64,000 nucleotides of DNA from Caryophanales bacterium (lineage in GTDB: Bacteria; Bacillota_I; Bacilli_A; RF39; UBA660): the NCBI GenBank assembly GCA_016282375.1, contig JAEEKI010000011.1, positions 1-64,000 of the forward strand. The letters are read 5' to 3'. The notes below the pieces were generated by a model. It did not search any database and was not told the origin of the DNA. It was given only the letters and a program-made list of their open reading frames with translations. The translations under genes were made by a program, and so were the position numbers. The first letter of the stretch is position 1. The number at the start of each line of letters is the position of its first letter. Positions 25,816-34,363 of this stretch are shown one piece after another.

Positions 25816-27372
25816 ATGGAAAATAAATATTTTAGTGAGATTTATGATGACTTTTTTGGAGTAAATAAGATTATTGTTCCAGAAGAAAAAACTAATGATA
25901 TGGATATTTACACCGAAATAGATAATTTGTATTTAGATGACGAATCAAAAAGTCTTTTAAAAAAGATAGTAGATTATATGCAAAAGTATAATGAAGGAAA
26001 AGAGACTAACTATATCAATTTTAATATTATTTTTGAATGTAAAACGAAAGAATGTCGTAATAAAATAATTGATATTCTTAGAAATAGTGTTAGTAAAACT
26101 CAATATACTGTTAATGATAATATATATAATTTGTCTTTATATGAATTAAATAATAAGATTGATACAGTTGCGTTATATGATAAAAATGGTCTTATTAGTA
26201 TTAGTGATTTAAGTAGTATATCGATGCAAAGTGATAATAATATTAAGATATTCTTTTATAATATGGGACTAACATTAAATAAAAAGAATATAACACTTTT
26301 ATGTGGTTCCAAAGAAGAAATAGCTAATTTTAAGAGTTTTAATTCCGAAGTAATTGATAAGTATTTTAATTTTCGTTTAGTGGAGGTAATTCCTACAAGT
26401 CAAGATATTTATAATGAGGTATTAGCTAGTGTTGAAGTAACTGATGATCAAAAGATTAATCTACTTGATTATATTACATCATCACATAAAGAAATTAGTG
26501 ATTATACAGAATATCGTGATAAGTTAATTGATTATATATCTTTTCATAAAGAAATACCTAAAATTAAAGAAGAAAAGACTATCGAAGAAATATTTAGTGA
26601 GCTTGACGAACTAGTAGGTCTAAGTGATGTAAAGAAAATATTACATGATTTAGTTAATCTAATTGAGTTAAAGAAGAAAAGTGATTTAAAAATTAATGAT
26701 GTTAATCTACATATGTTATTCTTAGGTAATCCAGGAACTGGTAAAACTACTGTAGCCAGATTATTGTCAGGAATTTTATATAATTTAGGTTATATTAAAG
26801 AAAATAAACTGATGGAAGTAACAAGTAAAGATTTAGTAGCGGAATATGTTGGTCAAACCTCTATTAAAACAAATAATGTCTTAGAAAGAGCTTTAGGAGG
26901 AGTTTTATTTATTGATGAAGCTTATTCTTTATCAAGTAAGTTAAGTACATATAATGATGAAGCAATTGCTACTTTAATTAAGGGTATGGAAGATAACCGT
27001 GATAATTTAGTCGTTATTTTTGTGGGTTACACTAAAGAAATGCAAGATTTTATTAATTCTAATTCTGGTATTGCATCAAGAATTGGCTATACACTAGATT
27101 TTAAGGATTATACCGAAGATGAATTAGTTAAGATTCTAGAAGGTATGGTTCGTAAATCAGGCTTTGAAATAACTCCTGAAGCCATTAATAAAGTACGTTT
27201 AATTATTAAAGATAATAAAGATAAGCCTAATTTTGGTAATGCAAGATTTATGCGTAATCTATTTGAAAAAAGTATTATTTTACATGCTACGAATACAAAA
27301 GATAAGAAGAGTAAAAAAATCCTTCGTACGTTAACTGACAAAGATATTAATATTGATAATATATTAGTTTAA
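25816..27372 (+). CDS. CbbX/SpoVK-type AAA+ ATPase
   Basis: A 518-residue protein. Residues 1-250 are a poorly conserved N-terminal region. Residues about 255-510 form an AAA+ module of the CbbX (CfxQ/SpoVK) family: Walker A GNPGTGKTT, the pore-loop region KDLVAEYVGQTS, Walker B GVLFIDEAYSL, sensor VIFVGYTKEM and the arginine-finger segment ASRIGY. Such ATPases thread or remodel partner proteins as hexamers. It probably works on a component of this block, TelA or XpaC. Shine-Dalgarno AAGGAGAG. Confidence 0.85.
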   Translation: MENKYFSEIYDDFFGVNKIIVPEEKTNDMDIYTEIDNLYLDDESKSLLKKIVDYMQKYNEGKETNYINFNIIFECKTKECRNKIIDILRNSVSKTQYTVNDNIYNLSLYELNNKIDTVALYDKNGLISISDLSSISMQSDNNIKIFFYNMGLTLNKKNITLLCGSKEEIANFKSFNSEVIDKYFNFRLVEVIPTSQDIYNEVLASVEVTDDQKINLLDYITSSHKEISDYTEYRDKLIDYISFHKEIPKIKEEKTIEEIFSELDELVGLSDVKKILHDLVNLIELKKKSDLKINDVNLHMLFLGNPGTGKTTVARLLSGILYNLGYIKENKLMEVTSKDLVAEYVGQTSIKTNNVLERALGGVLFIDEAYSLSSKLSTYNDEAIATLIKGMEDNRDNLVVIFVGYTKEMQDFINSNSGIASRIGYTLDFKDYTEDELVKILEGMVRKSGFEITPEAINKVRLIIKDNKDKPNFGNARFMRNLFEKSIILHATNTKDKKSKKILRTLTDKDINIDNILV

Positions 27373-27408
27373 ATATATAATATATGTTATTAATTATTTG
27401 GAGGGTTT

Positions 27409-27813
27409 ATGGGACAAACTTACAGTATTGGAAAAAAAGAAATAGCATTAAGTAATAATGCTGTCTTGATTCTTGAAAAAAAGAGCGAAGATTATGAATG
27501 GGTTGAGGTAACATATCAATCATCAGATAAAGAAATTTTACTTGGATCATATTTTGAATATAGTTTTGGCAGTGGTAAAGAGTGGTTGGAATATAATGAT
27601 GATTTTGTTGTCTTAATGAAAGATAAATATGGTTACTATGATAGTGCTAACGACGATGATTTATATTACTATGATGACGATAATTTTGGTTATATTGGTC
27701 CAAATGTAAAAATAATGTTTGATATTAATAATGAAAAGTTTGTTCAAGGTACCGAAGAAGAACTTTTAGAATTATATTTAAGTTCATTTAAAAATCAAGG
27801 AAGATCATTATAA
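27409..27813 (+). CDS. hypothetical acidic protein, AAA+ neighbour
   Basis: A 134-residue soluble protein, rich in Asp and Tyr (DSANDDDLYYYDDDNFGY near residues 83-100). The N-terminal part looks beta-rich (YSIGKKEIALSNNAVLILEK). No family recognised. It follows the AAA+ gene by 36 bases with Shine-Dalgarno TTGGAGGG, and its stop overlaps the next start (TAATG). It probably belongs to the same functional block. Confidence 0.7.
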   Translation: MGQTYSIGKKEIALSNNAVLILEKKSEDYEWVEVTYQSSDKEILLGSYFEYSFGSGKEWLEYNDDFVVLMKDKYGYYDSANDDDLYYYDDDNFGYIGPNVKIMFDINNEKFVQGTEEELLELYLSSFKNQGRSL

Positions 27814-28172
27814 TGTATACTAAAGTTGTTTTTATTAATTATAGTGCAAGTGAACATTTATATCGAATAAGTATATTTTTAAAAAATGCCAAAGGTATTG
27901 TTCATATCAGCAGTAGTCCATTCGATATTGATAATTATCCATACTTGTCTCAAAAACTTAAAGAAGGTAATATGGTTTATATTAATGCTTATGATGGTTA
28001 TGTAGGTCTTGAAGAAAAAGAAGGACCATATAATGAAAAAGAAGTATTTAATTCATTATATGAGAGTCATAATGATATAATGTCAGAATTACTTATTAAT
28101 TTAGATAAGAACATTAGAGATGATAATCAAGTTCAAAGAAAACTTGTTAAGATAGGTAATTTTTATAAATAA
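27813..28172 (+). CDS. hypothetical small protein, coupled to the preceding gene
   Basis: A 119-residue soluble protein beginning MYTKVVFINYSASEHLYR. It has alternating hydrophobic strands in its first half and a helical C-terminal half. Its ATG shares one base with the previous stop, so translation is coupled and the two products are probably made in equal amount. No family recognised. It is the last gene of the VWA/TelA block, as a CTAG-family terminator begins at its stop codon. Confidence 0.68.
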   Translation: MYTKVVFINYSASEHLYRISIFLKNAKGIVHISSSPFDIDNYPYLSQKLKEGNMVYINAYDGYVGLEEKEGPYNEKEVFNSLYESHNDIMSELLINLDKNIRDDNQVQRKLVKIGNFYK

Positions 28173-28203
28173 CTAGAGCAATCTAGTTTTTTTATGCTAC
28201 AAT
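28171..28203 (+). terminator. CTAG-family terminator fused to an extended -10 promoter
   Basis: AACTAGA (28171-28177) pairs with TCTAGTT (28182-28188) around GCAA, with T7. TG-C-TACAAT lies at 28195-28203. The stem starts in the upstream stop codon (28170-28172). Confidence 0.75.
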
Positions 28204-28220
28204 TATTTTGGGTGGTAATT

Positions 28221-29153
28221 ATGGCTTTTGTTATAATAGCGGTAATTATAATTATTATATATATCTTGATAACTTATATTATGTTTTTAATGGTTTGTAA
28301 GAATAATAAAAACAAAATGCCAATGGAAAAAGAAGTTGCTAAGACATTAGAACCTTACAAAGATATGATTGATATTGGTCAAAAATGGATGGAAGATAAA
28401 TTAAAAAGAAAGCAAATTAACGATATTTATATAAAGTCTAATGATGGCTTAAAATTACATGCCATATTTATTATGCATCCACACAGTAAGGGTATTTTTC
28501 TTGAGTGCCATGGTTATAAGAGTACTGCTCAAAGAGATTTATATCCATCATGTCATGAATATTATAAAATGGGATATAGTTTGCTAATACCTGATAATCG
28601 AGCTTGTGGTTTAAGTGAAGGTAAATATGTGACTTTTGGAATGAAAGAAAGTGATGACGTTATTTGCTGGGTTAAATATATAAACAAATCATATCATAAG
28701 CAGGCTATTATTCTTGCTGGGGTGTCCATGGGAGCAACATCGATTCTGCTTGCCTTAAAGCATATTAAAAGAAAAATGAATATAAAGTGTGCTTTAGTGG
28801 ATTGTGGATTTGTATCAGCATATGATGAGGTTTTATACTGCATTAAACATTATTTTCATTTACATGGTAAATTGTTTATTGGGATGATTAATTTTTGGTG
28901 TAAAAGAATTGCTAAATTTAGTTTAAAGAAAACTAATACAACTTTATTACCAAATAAAGTAAAAATACCAATTCTTTTTATTCATGGGGTGGATGATGAT
29001 TTCGTTCCTTGTGAAAATACAAAGGTTAATTATGAAAAATATGATGGCCCTAAAGAAATAGTTTTATTTGAAAAAACTAGCCATGGAATTAGTTATTTAG
29101 TGGATTCTAAAAGATATCTTGATGCCATTCAAAGAACAATTGACAATTCCTAA
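28221..29153 (+). CDS. membrane-anchored alpha/beta hydrolase
   Basis: A 310-residue protein. An N-terminal helix (about 3-28, very Ile-rich) is followed by an alpha/beta-hydrolase domain: oxyanion region LECHGYKS, nucleophile elbow AGVSMGATS, acid-bearing LFIHGVDDDFVP and the catalytic histidine in KTSHGIS. The plan resembles the YqkD-type hydrolases of Firmicutes. The substrate is unknown, probably a small ester or lipid at the membrane. The ATG at 28221 follows GGGTGG; the in-frame ATG at 28194 lies inside the -10 element and is rejected. Confidence 0.82.
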   Translation: MAFVIIAVIIIIIYILITYIMFLMVCKNNKNKMPMEKEVAKTLEPYKDMIDIGQKWMEDKLKRKQINDIYIKSNDGLKLHAIFIMHPHSKGIFLECHGYKSTAQRDLYPSCHEYYKMGYSLLIPDNRACGLSEGKYVTFGMKESDDVICWVKYINKSYHKQAIILAGVSMGATSILLALKHIKRKMNIKCALVDCGFVSAYDEVLYCIKHYFHLHGKLFIGMINFWCKRIAKFSLKKTNTTLLPNKVKIPILFIHGVDDDFVPCENTKVNYEKYDGPKEIVLFEKTSHGISYLVDSKRYLDAIQRTIDNS

Positions 29154-29185
29154 AAGTATTGATTAAATAATTGTGAGAGGTGTTT

Positions 29186-29761
29186 ATGGAAGAAGAAACA
29201 ATTTTTCAAGAACGTTGTGGTGCGGTAGGTGAACGTAATCCTGATGATCGTCAACTGTCTTTTACAATGCAATTAGATGAATTAGATAATTCGTTAAGCG
29301 TTATTTTTTCGCTATTAGGATTAAAATCAAGAGATATTAAGAAAGTTATTTTAAAAAATGGGAAAAATCAATCAAATGTCGATATATTAACATATGAAGG
29401 ATACCTAGATCTTTTAGAAAAAGCTGTTGAGATTTTACCTAATTGTCCGATTGCTCCGCTTGATGAGGATTCCAAAGCATTAAGGTGCCGTCCAGATGCT
29501 CTAATAGCCAGTGATATATTAGGTGTTACCTTTTTTTGCTTTGCTGCTAAAGCAAGAGGGGAGAAAATTGTTTATAACTACAATGGGCATGAAATAAAAT
29601 CTGAGGAAATGCCTAATAATTTTGCTGATGCATTAGATTATGTCGCTTTAAAAGTATGTCAGGTTGAAGATTATGACACACGTTGTCAACAATTATATCA
29701 AGAGATGGGTTTGCCTAAAGATTTTGACATAGAATTACCTGTTGCTAGTCGAAAAAGATAA
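29186..29761 (+). CDS. hypothetical protein
   Basis: A 191-residue soluble protein. Recognisable stretches are FQERCGAVGERNPDDRQLSF near the N-terminus, LPNCPIAPLDEDSKALRCRP in the middle and a helical C-terminus ending ASRKR. Four of its five cysteines lie in the middle and C-terminal half. No signal peptide or membrane segment. The ATG at 29186 follows GAGAGG by five bases. No family recognised. Confidence 0.65.
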   Translation: MEEETIFQERCGAVGERNPDDRQLSFTMQLDELDNSLSVIFSLLGLKSRDIKKVILKNGKNQSNVDILTYEGYLDLLEKAVEILPNCPIAPLDEDSKALRCRPDALIASDILGVTFFCFAAKARGEKIVYNYNGHEIKSEEMPNNFADALDYVALKVCQVEDYDTRCQQLYQEMGLPKDFDIELPVASRKR

Positions 29762-29765
29762 CAAA

Positions 29766-29790
29766 AAAACTGGAATAATCCAGTTTTTTA
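29766..29790. terminator. bidirectional terminator between convergent genes
   Basis: AAAACTGGA (29766-29774) pairs with TCCAGTTTT (29779-29787) around ATAA, with A and T runs on both sides. It serves the gene ending at 29761 and the LysR gene ending at 29788. Confidence 0.8.
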
Positions 29791-30693
29791 TTTTGCATGG
29801 TTTTTTTCAATATTGTATTTTAATAATTCTAAGAATTTTTTTAATTTAGGATTTTTAATATTTTTATAAACACCATTAATATGTCTTTTTTCAATATTGA
29901 AATTTACTTTTATTTCTACTAGTTCACCTTTTTCTAAAGAATCTTCGATATATTGTTTAGTGGCAAAACCAATACCTAGACCAGATTTAACAAATTCCAC
30001 AAGTAAACCATGACGATCCATTTCTAGGGTTGGTTTTAATTGAATATTATTTTTAATACAAATATTATTTAAAAATGTTCTTGTATCATATTTTTCATTT
30101 TGGACAATTAATGATTGCGATAAAATTGATTTTAAGTTCGTAACATTTTCTATCTTTTTATAAAACTCAGGAGTAGTAAAGAAACAATCTTCGATATCAA
30201 TTAGTTTAAATTTTTTATATTTATTTTCATTAATAACAATCGTAGAATTAATAAAGACTAAGTCTAATCTTCCGTATCTTAAATCATCATATAATTGATC
30301 AGAACTTTGATTAACTAGTTCAATAACAATACCAGGATGCAATTTTTTAAATTCAATGATGGTATCTTTTAAAAGATGTCTGGTTACAGACTCGCCAGCT
30401 CCAATCCGTATTTTACCGACATCATTAATATTAATGTTTTTAGCAATTAATTCGACATTATCTAAAGTATTAATTGAATCAACAATATAACGATAAAGAG
30501 TTTTACCATCATCTGTTAGGATCATACCTTTTTTATCCCGGACAAATAATACAATATTTAAATCACTTTCTAACTTTTTAATTGCTTTTGTTACTGATGG
30601 TTGAGTTACGCATAAAACTTTGGCAGCTTTACTGACATTTCCATAGTATGCAACGGTTTTAAAAATTCTTAATAAATCAAAACTTATATTCAT
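29788..30693 (-). CDS. LysR-family transcriptional regulator
   Basis: A 301-residue regulator. The N-terminal winged helix-turn-helix is VAYYGNVSKAAKVLCVTQPSVTKAIKKLE (about residues 13-41). The effector-binding domain starts near residue 90 (KIRIGAGESVTRHLL) and includes GLGIGFATKQYIED. The start at 30693 is chosen because its ATG follows a GTGAGGA site; the longer frame to 30735 has none. It is divergent from the PfkB kinase gene, and an inverted repeat in the shared region may be its operator. It probably controls the kinase/nucleotidyltransferase pair in response to a small metabolite. Confidence 0.88.
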   Translation of the reverse strand: MNISFDLLRIFKTVAYYGNVSKAAKVLCVTQPSVTKAIKKLESDLNIVLFVRDKKGMILTDDGKTLYRYIVDSINTLDNVELIAKNININDVGKIRIGAGESVTRHLLKDTIIEFKKLHPGIVIELVNQSSDQLYDDLRYGRLDLVFINSTIVINENKYKKFKLIDIEDCFFTTPEFYKKIENVTNLKSILSQSLIVQNEKYDTRTFLNNICIKNNIQLKPTLEMDRHGLLVEFVKSGLGIGFATKQYIEDSLEKGELVEIKVNFNIEKRHINGVYKNIKNPKLKKFLELLKYNIEKNHAK

Positions 30694-30706
30694 ATATTCC
30701 TCACAA

Positions 30707-30730
30707 GAATAGTTAATATGAAAACTATTC
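30707..30730. promoter_or_regulatory. candidate LysR operator (inverted repeat)
   Basis: GAATAGTT (30707-30714) and AACTATTC (30723-30730) are perfect 8-base inverted arms separated by eight bases, just upstream of the LysR start. Size and position are typical of a LysR recognition site. Confidence 0.5.
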
Positions 30731-30815
30731 ATCACGAATATACCATTTTTTGGCCTTTTTGTCTAGATTTGCTCGCTATGAAAATGATATTATGCAACTG
30801 AAAGGAGGGATACAT

Positions 30816-31760
30816 ATGAAAATATTGTGTATCGGAAATATTGCTTACGATTGTACCGTAAGTGGTAAAGAATTCATTAAGGAAGGGGTACGTAATAGTT
30901 ATGACAATGTTAAGTTTAATACGGGAGGGCCTACTTCCAATGCGGCAAGCGTTCTAGCTAAGTATGGCGATGAAGTTGATTTTTATGGTCAAGTAGGTAA
31001 TGATGCTAATGGTAAAAGAGCCCTTGAGGAGATGGCAAGCGAAGGTATTAATATTGAGAATGTTAATGTTTCAGATAATGTTATGACACCTTTTAGTTAT
31101 GTAATTATTAATGAAACAAATGCTACTCGGACGATTTGTTCAATGCGTAGTAAATCCGATTATAATTGTCCTCAGATAGAGAAAATTAATTATCAAAAAG
31201 GTTATGATTATATTTTAACTGATGGTAAATATCCTAAAGATGCGTTGAAATTAATGATTAATAATCCTCATGCTATTTCAATTATTGATGCAGGCAGAGT
31301 AAACGAAGGTATAAAATTACTTTGTCATTATGTTGATTACTTAATCTGTTCAGAGGATTTTGCCAATGATATGACCGGTTTAACTATTAATGGTGATTAT
31401 CAAAATGATTGTAATGTTTATAAACAATTACAAAATATCTTTTCTCAAGCTAAAATTACTATTACCGTAGGAGCTAAAGGTTATATTTATGCTGAAAATG
31501 GTCAAATAATTACTAAACCCGCTTATGAACCAGAAGAACCCACGGTGGATACTAATGCGGCTGGGGATATTTTCCATGGTGCTTTTACTCATGCTATAGC
31601 TAACGGTTATACATATGAAGAAAGTTTAGAGTTTGCTAATGTAACCGCTTCATTATCGACAACCAGAAGAGGTGGAAGAGCAAGTATTCCTGATTTAAAT
31701 GAAGTCGAAGAGTCTTTACTAAATAATAACCATTCTTTTACGCGCTCTTTAAAAAAGTAA
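30816..31760 (+). CDS. PfkB-family carbohydrate kinase
   Basis: A 314-residue cytosolic kinase. The N-terminal KILCIGNIAYDCTV and NTGGPTSNAASVLAKYG are the first PfkB signature region. The C-terminal signature is DTNAAGDIFHGAF, where the usual G-A-G-D is A-A-G-D with the catalytic Asp kept. The family phosphorylates sugars or nucleosides with ATP. The sugar is not determined. The ATG follows a strong AAAGGAGG. The next gene, a nucleotidyltransferase, starts 10 bases after the stop, suggesting successive steps to a sugar-nucleotide. Confidence 0.86.
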   Translation: MKILCIGNIAYDCTVSGKEFIKEGVRNSYDNVKFNTGGPTSNAASVLAKYGDEVDFYGQVGNDANGKRALEEMASEGINIENVNVSDNVMTPFSYVIINETNATRTICSMRSKSDYNCPQIEKINYQKGYDYILTDGKYPKDALKLMINNPHAISIIDAGRVNEGIKLLCHYVDYLICSEDFANDMTGLTINGDYQNDCNVYKQLQNIFSQAKITITVGAKGYIYAENGQIITKPAYEPEEPTVDTNAAGDIFHGAFTHAIANGYTYEESLEFANVTASLSTTRRGGRASIPDLNEVEESLLNNNHSFTRSLKK

Positions 31761-31770
31761 TCGATGTTAA

Positions 31771-32463
31771 ATGATTGATACAGCAATAATTATTGCAGGG
31801 GGCGAAGGTAAAAGAATGCAAGAATCAGGTATTGCTACTCTTAAACCATTAGTTATTGTTAACGGAAAACCATTAATATGTTATATTATTGACAGTTTAA
31901 TAGCATGTAATATAAAAAATATAATTATTATTGAACCTTGGAACCGATCAATTAGGCAAAAAATTAAAAACATTTATGCTGATAAGAAACTTATTTTTAT
32001 TAATGCTCTTAAAGAAAAAAAGATGTTTTACAATTTAATGCTAGTACGTAAATATATTCAAAACCGTTTTATTCTAGCCGATGCCGACATTATTGTAACT
32101 CCCCAAGTAATGCAAGAGTTTATTAATAATGATCAGGATTGCTTTGGAACAATTGCTATTGTTAAAAAGCCCACCATTCAAAATAATCATTATCTTCAGA
32201 TTGAAAATGATAAGATTAAGGCTTTTGATAAACAGGCTAAAAAGGGTTTTCATGGTGGCTTTTTATATACTTTTGATCCGGAATTTATTAGTTATGTCGA
32301 AGAAAGCATTGTTCAAGATGATTTATCATTTACAAGCTTAGTAACTAATTTAGCTAAACAAGTTGATATATTACCAAACTATGTTGATAATATTTGGGAT
32401 GTTGATTGTTATGAAGATATTGTAAAAACAGAACAATTATTACAAAAAACTAGAGCAATCTAG
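31771..32463 (+). CDS. sugar-phosphate nucleotidyltransferase-like protein
   Basis: A 230-residue enzyme of the NTP_transferase fold. The nucleotide-binding signature is AIIIAGGEGKRM followed by LKPLVIVNGKPLI. A metal-binding DAD is in FILADADIIV, and WDVDCYEDI near the C-terminus carries the second Asp. It probably couples NTP to a sugar- or alcohol-phosphate, perhaps the product of the PfkB kinase. The final codons and the stop lie within the terminator stem that follows. Confidence 0.8.
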   Translation: MIDTAIIIAGGEGKRMQESGIATLKPLVIVNGKPLICYIIDSLIACNIKNIIIIEPWNRSIRQKIKNIYADKKLIFINALKEKKMFYNLMLVRKYIQNRFILADADIIVTPQVMQEFINNDQDCFGTIAIVKKPTIQNNHYLQIENDKIKAFDKQAKKGFHGGFLYTFDPEFISYVEESIVQDDLSFTSLVTNLAKQVDILPNYVDNIWDVDCYEDIVKTEQLLQKTRAI

Positions 32464-32469
32464 TTTTTT
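32448..32469 (+). terminator. CTAG-family terminator overlapping the stop codon
   Basis: AACTAGA (32448-32454) pairs with TCTAGTT (32459-32465) around GCAA, followed by T7. The stop codon (32461-32463) is inside the 3' arm. Confidence 0.78.
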
Positions 32470-32472
32470 TGT

Positions 32473-32500
32473 GTGACAATTTTTATTTATATGATATACT
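32473..32500 (+). promoter_or_regulatory. promoter of the third secreted paralogue
   Basis: GTGACA (32473-32478), a 16-base spacer and TATACT (32495-32500). Confidence 0.55.
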
Positions 32501-32523
32501 TAACATATAAGGTAGGTGTGCGT

Positions 32524-33648
32524 ATGAAAAGAAGTAACATAGTTTTATTAACAATTACTACAATTACATTACTAGCCTTAGTAATTGGTGCAACATATGC
32601 ATACTTTGCTACCGGTAACCTAAATATCACAAATGTTGTCAATGCTAATACTGTGACAGAACGTAATAATATGGTCTTTGATACTCTAGGTGGGGGAATG
32701 AGTCTTAATATCACTGCATCTAATATGGTAGAAGCTAGACAAGGTAATGTGGCCGCGGAAAATAATACAACATTAACTGTTAACTTTACGGCCAATACTG
32801 ATTATAGTATGGTATGTACGTATGACATCATCTATGAATGGACAAGTAGTGATAAATATACGGCCCATACAAGTGGGGTATCGTCAAATGAATTTACCAT
32901 TCAAGGAACACTAGCTTCAAATGCACATGTTAGTGAAGGGACCAATAGTATTAAAAATGAAACAGATTTATCAACTTTATCATATACAAATTACAGTGCC
33001 ACGGTCGTAAGTGGTGCTAAAATAGATGGAACGGGCGATACGACGAATACCGCTGTATGGACCTTATCAAGTAAGTTTTATAATGTAGATGCTAATCAAA
33101 GTGCTTTATCAGGAAAAACATATGCTGGTAAATTTATGGTAGCCAATGTGTCTTGCGTACTTGGATCTACCTTTCCAGGTCCAACAAGTTATTGGTTTGA
33201 TAGAAATACTTGTAAGCCTGGAAATCCGTGTGCTCATCCAAATTATGGAGGAACATTACAAAGTAATGGACTTGCAACAGGAAGTAATGTTTATATAGGT
33301 CAAGATACTAGCCAGTATTACGTATGTGCAACCATAAGTGGCCATGAAGTATGCTTATCACAACCGTATACGCAATATGGTTTAACTGGTCATACAGTAG
33401 ATTCCGACTTCACAAGTGCGCAACAAGAAAGTGCAAAGCAAGCTTTATATCAAGTCTTTATCGATGCGGGAATTAATATTGATATCTCAGGTTGTCATTC
33501 TTATACTTGGATGCAAGCTGACTGTTCTGTTGACGACATTTACTGCGCGGTGCAAAGTAGCGGCTATGTTAAATGTTACGATATAAATGGTAACAAAGAG
33601 TGTCAGATTAATTCGCTTGGTCGTGCCAACTGTGATACTTATTTTTAA
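32524..33648 (+). CDS. secreted protein: paralogous N-terminal domain with Cys-rich C-terminus
   Basis: A 374-residue exported protein. The signal segment ends ATYAYFATGNLNI, as in the LRR proteins, and residues 30-205 are the same domain (NNMVFDTLGGGMSLNIT, DYSMVCTYDIIYEWTSSDK). Instead of LRRs, residues about 215-374 are a Cys-rich domain with some ten cysteines (NTCKPGNPCAHPN, YVCATISGHEVCL, ADCSVDDIYCAV, KCYDINGNKECQ), suggesting disulphides outside the cell. It has some look of a pseudopilin tail, which I cannot confirm. Shine-Dalgarno AAGGTAGGTG. Confidence 0.78.
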   Translation: MKRSNIVLLTITTITLLALVIGATYAYFATGNLNITNVVNANTVTERNNMVFDTLGGGMSLNITASNMVEARQGNVAAENNTTLTVNFTANTDYSMVCTYDIIYEWTSSDKYTAHTSGVSSNEFTIQGTLASNAHVSEGTNSIKNETDLSTLSYTNYSATVVSGAKIDGTGDTTNTAVWTLSSKFYNVDANQSALSGKTYAGKFMVANVSCVLGSTFPGPTSYWFDRNTCKPGNPCAHPNYGGTLQSNGLATGSNVYIGQDTSQYYVCATISGHEVCLSQPYTQYGLTGHTVDSDFTSAQQESAKQALYQVFIDAGINIDISGCHSYTWMQADCSVDDIYCAVQSSGYVKCYDINGNKECQINSLGRANCDTYF

Positions 33649-33674
33649 TAGTATTAGAAATAGGATGTGATATG

Positions 33675-34055
33675 ATGGAAAAAAGGATTGTTGTTACGGG
33701 TATTTTAAAAAGTAATGATGAGTATTTAATTGTTCAGAGAAGTGCAAATGATGATTTGTATCCTGGTGCTTGGGAATTTCCTGGTGGCCATCTTGAAGAA
33801 GGGGAGGCCATTAAAGACGGTTTAAAAAGAGAATTATTCGAGGAAATAGGTTTTAATGAAGAATTTGAACCGATAATAATGCATTATAGTGATGAAGTAA
33901 CTGGCAATTATAATTTAGAACTGGATTTTCTCATTAATGTTGATAAGGATAAAATAAATATTAAACTAAGTAGTGAACATTTGAGTTATAAATGGGTTTC
34001 TAAAGATTCAGAACTTTTAGATGATTATATCAAAGATAAATTAACAAACATATAA
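33675..34055 (+). CDS. Nudix hydrolase (MutT-like)
   Basis: A 126-residue enzyme. The Nudix box runs from GGHLEEGEAIKDGLKRELF through EEIGF, with all the glutamates present. The N-terminal VVTGILKSNDEYLIVQRS and WEFPGG are typical of 8-oxo-dGTP or other NTP pyrophosphohydrolases. It hydrolyses a nucleoside diphosphate linked to X; the substrate is not determined. The second of two adjacent ATGs (33675) has the better spacing from AGGATG. Confidence 0.88.
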   Translation: MEKRIVVTGILKSNDEYLIVQRSANDDLYPGAWEFPGGHLEEGEAIKDGLKRELFEEIGFNEEFEPIIMHYSDEVTGNYNLELDFLINVDKDKINIKLSSEHLSYKWVSKDSELLDDYIKDKLTNI

Positions 34056-34059
34056 AAAA

Positions 34060-34083
34060 CCAAGTATTGATACTTGGCTTTTT
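34060..34083. terminator. bidirectional terminator
   Basis: CCAAGTA (34060-34066) pairs with TACTTGG (34071-34077) around TTGA, with A6 before and T5 after. It lies between the Nudix gene and the convergent Lys/Ser-rich gene. Confidence 0.75.
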
Positions 34084-34363
34084 ATTTTCCTAACAAATTA
34101 GTTATTGTTTTAATCGTGTTGGTTACGTCACTTGACGAAGACTTTTTAGTTGTCTTTTTAGTACTTTTGGTATTGCTTTTCTTAGTTGTAGATGATTTCA
34201 TACTATTATTAATAATGATTTCTCCAAGGCCTTCGGTAATTTTACGAACAGCATTGGGATTATTACTAATAGCTTCTTTGATCTTACCTAAATCAAGTCC
34301 ATTAGAACTACTTTTTTTCTTTGTTTCTTTTGTGTCTTCGACTTTAATTATCTTTTTTGTCAT
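34082..34363 (-). CDS. small Lys/Ser/Thr-rich basic protein
   Basis: A 93-residue soluble protein. The N-terminus is charged (KKIIKVEDTKETKKK). The middle (DLGKIKEAISNNPNAVRKI) is probably helical. The C-terminal half is low-complexity and basic (STTKKSNTKSTKKTTKK). Basic low-complexity tails often bind nucleic acid or membranes, but nothing specific can be said. Its start overlaps the end of the upstream membrane-protein gene by about 20 bases, so translation is probably coupled. Confidence 0.65.
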   Translation of the reverse strand: MTKKIIKVEDTKETKKKSSSNGLDLGKIKEAISNNPNAVRKITEGLGEIIINNSMKSSTTKKSNTKSTKKTTKKSSSSDVTNTIKTITNLLGK

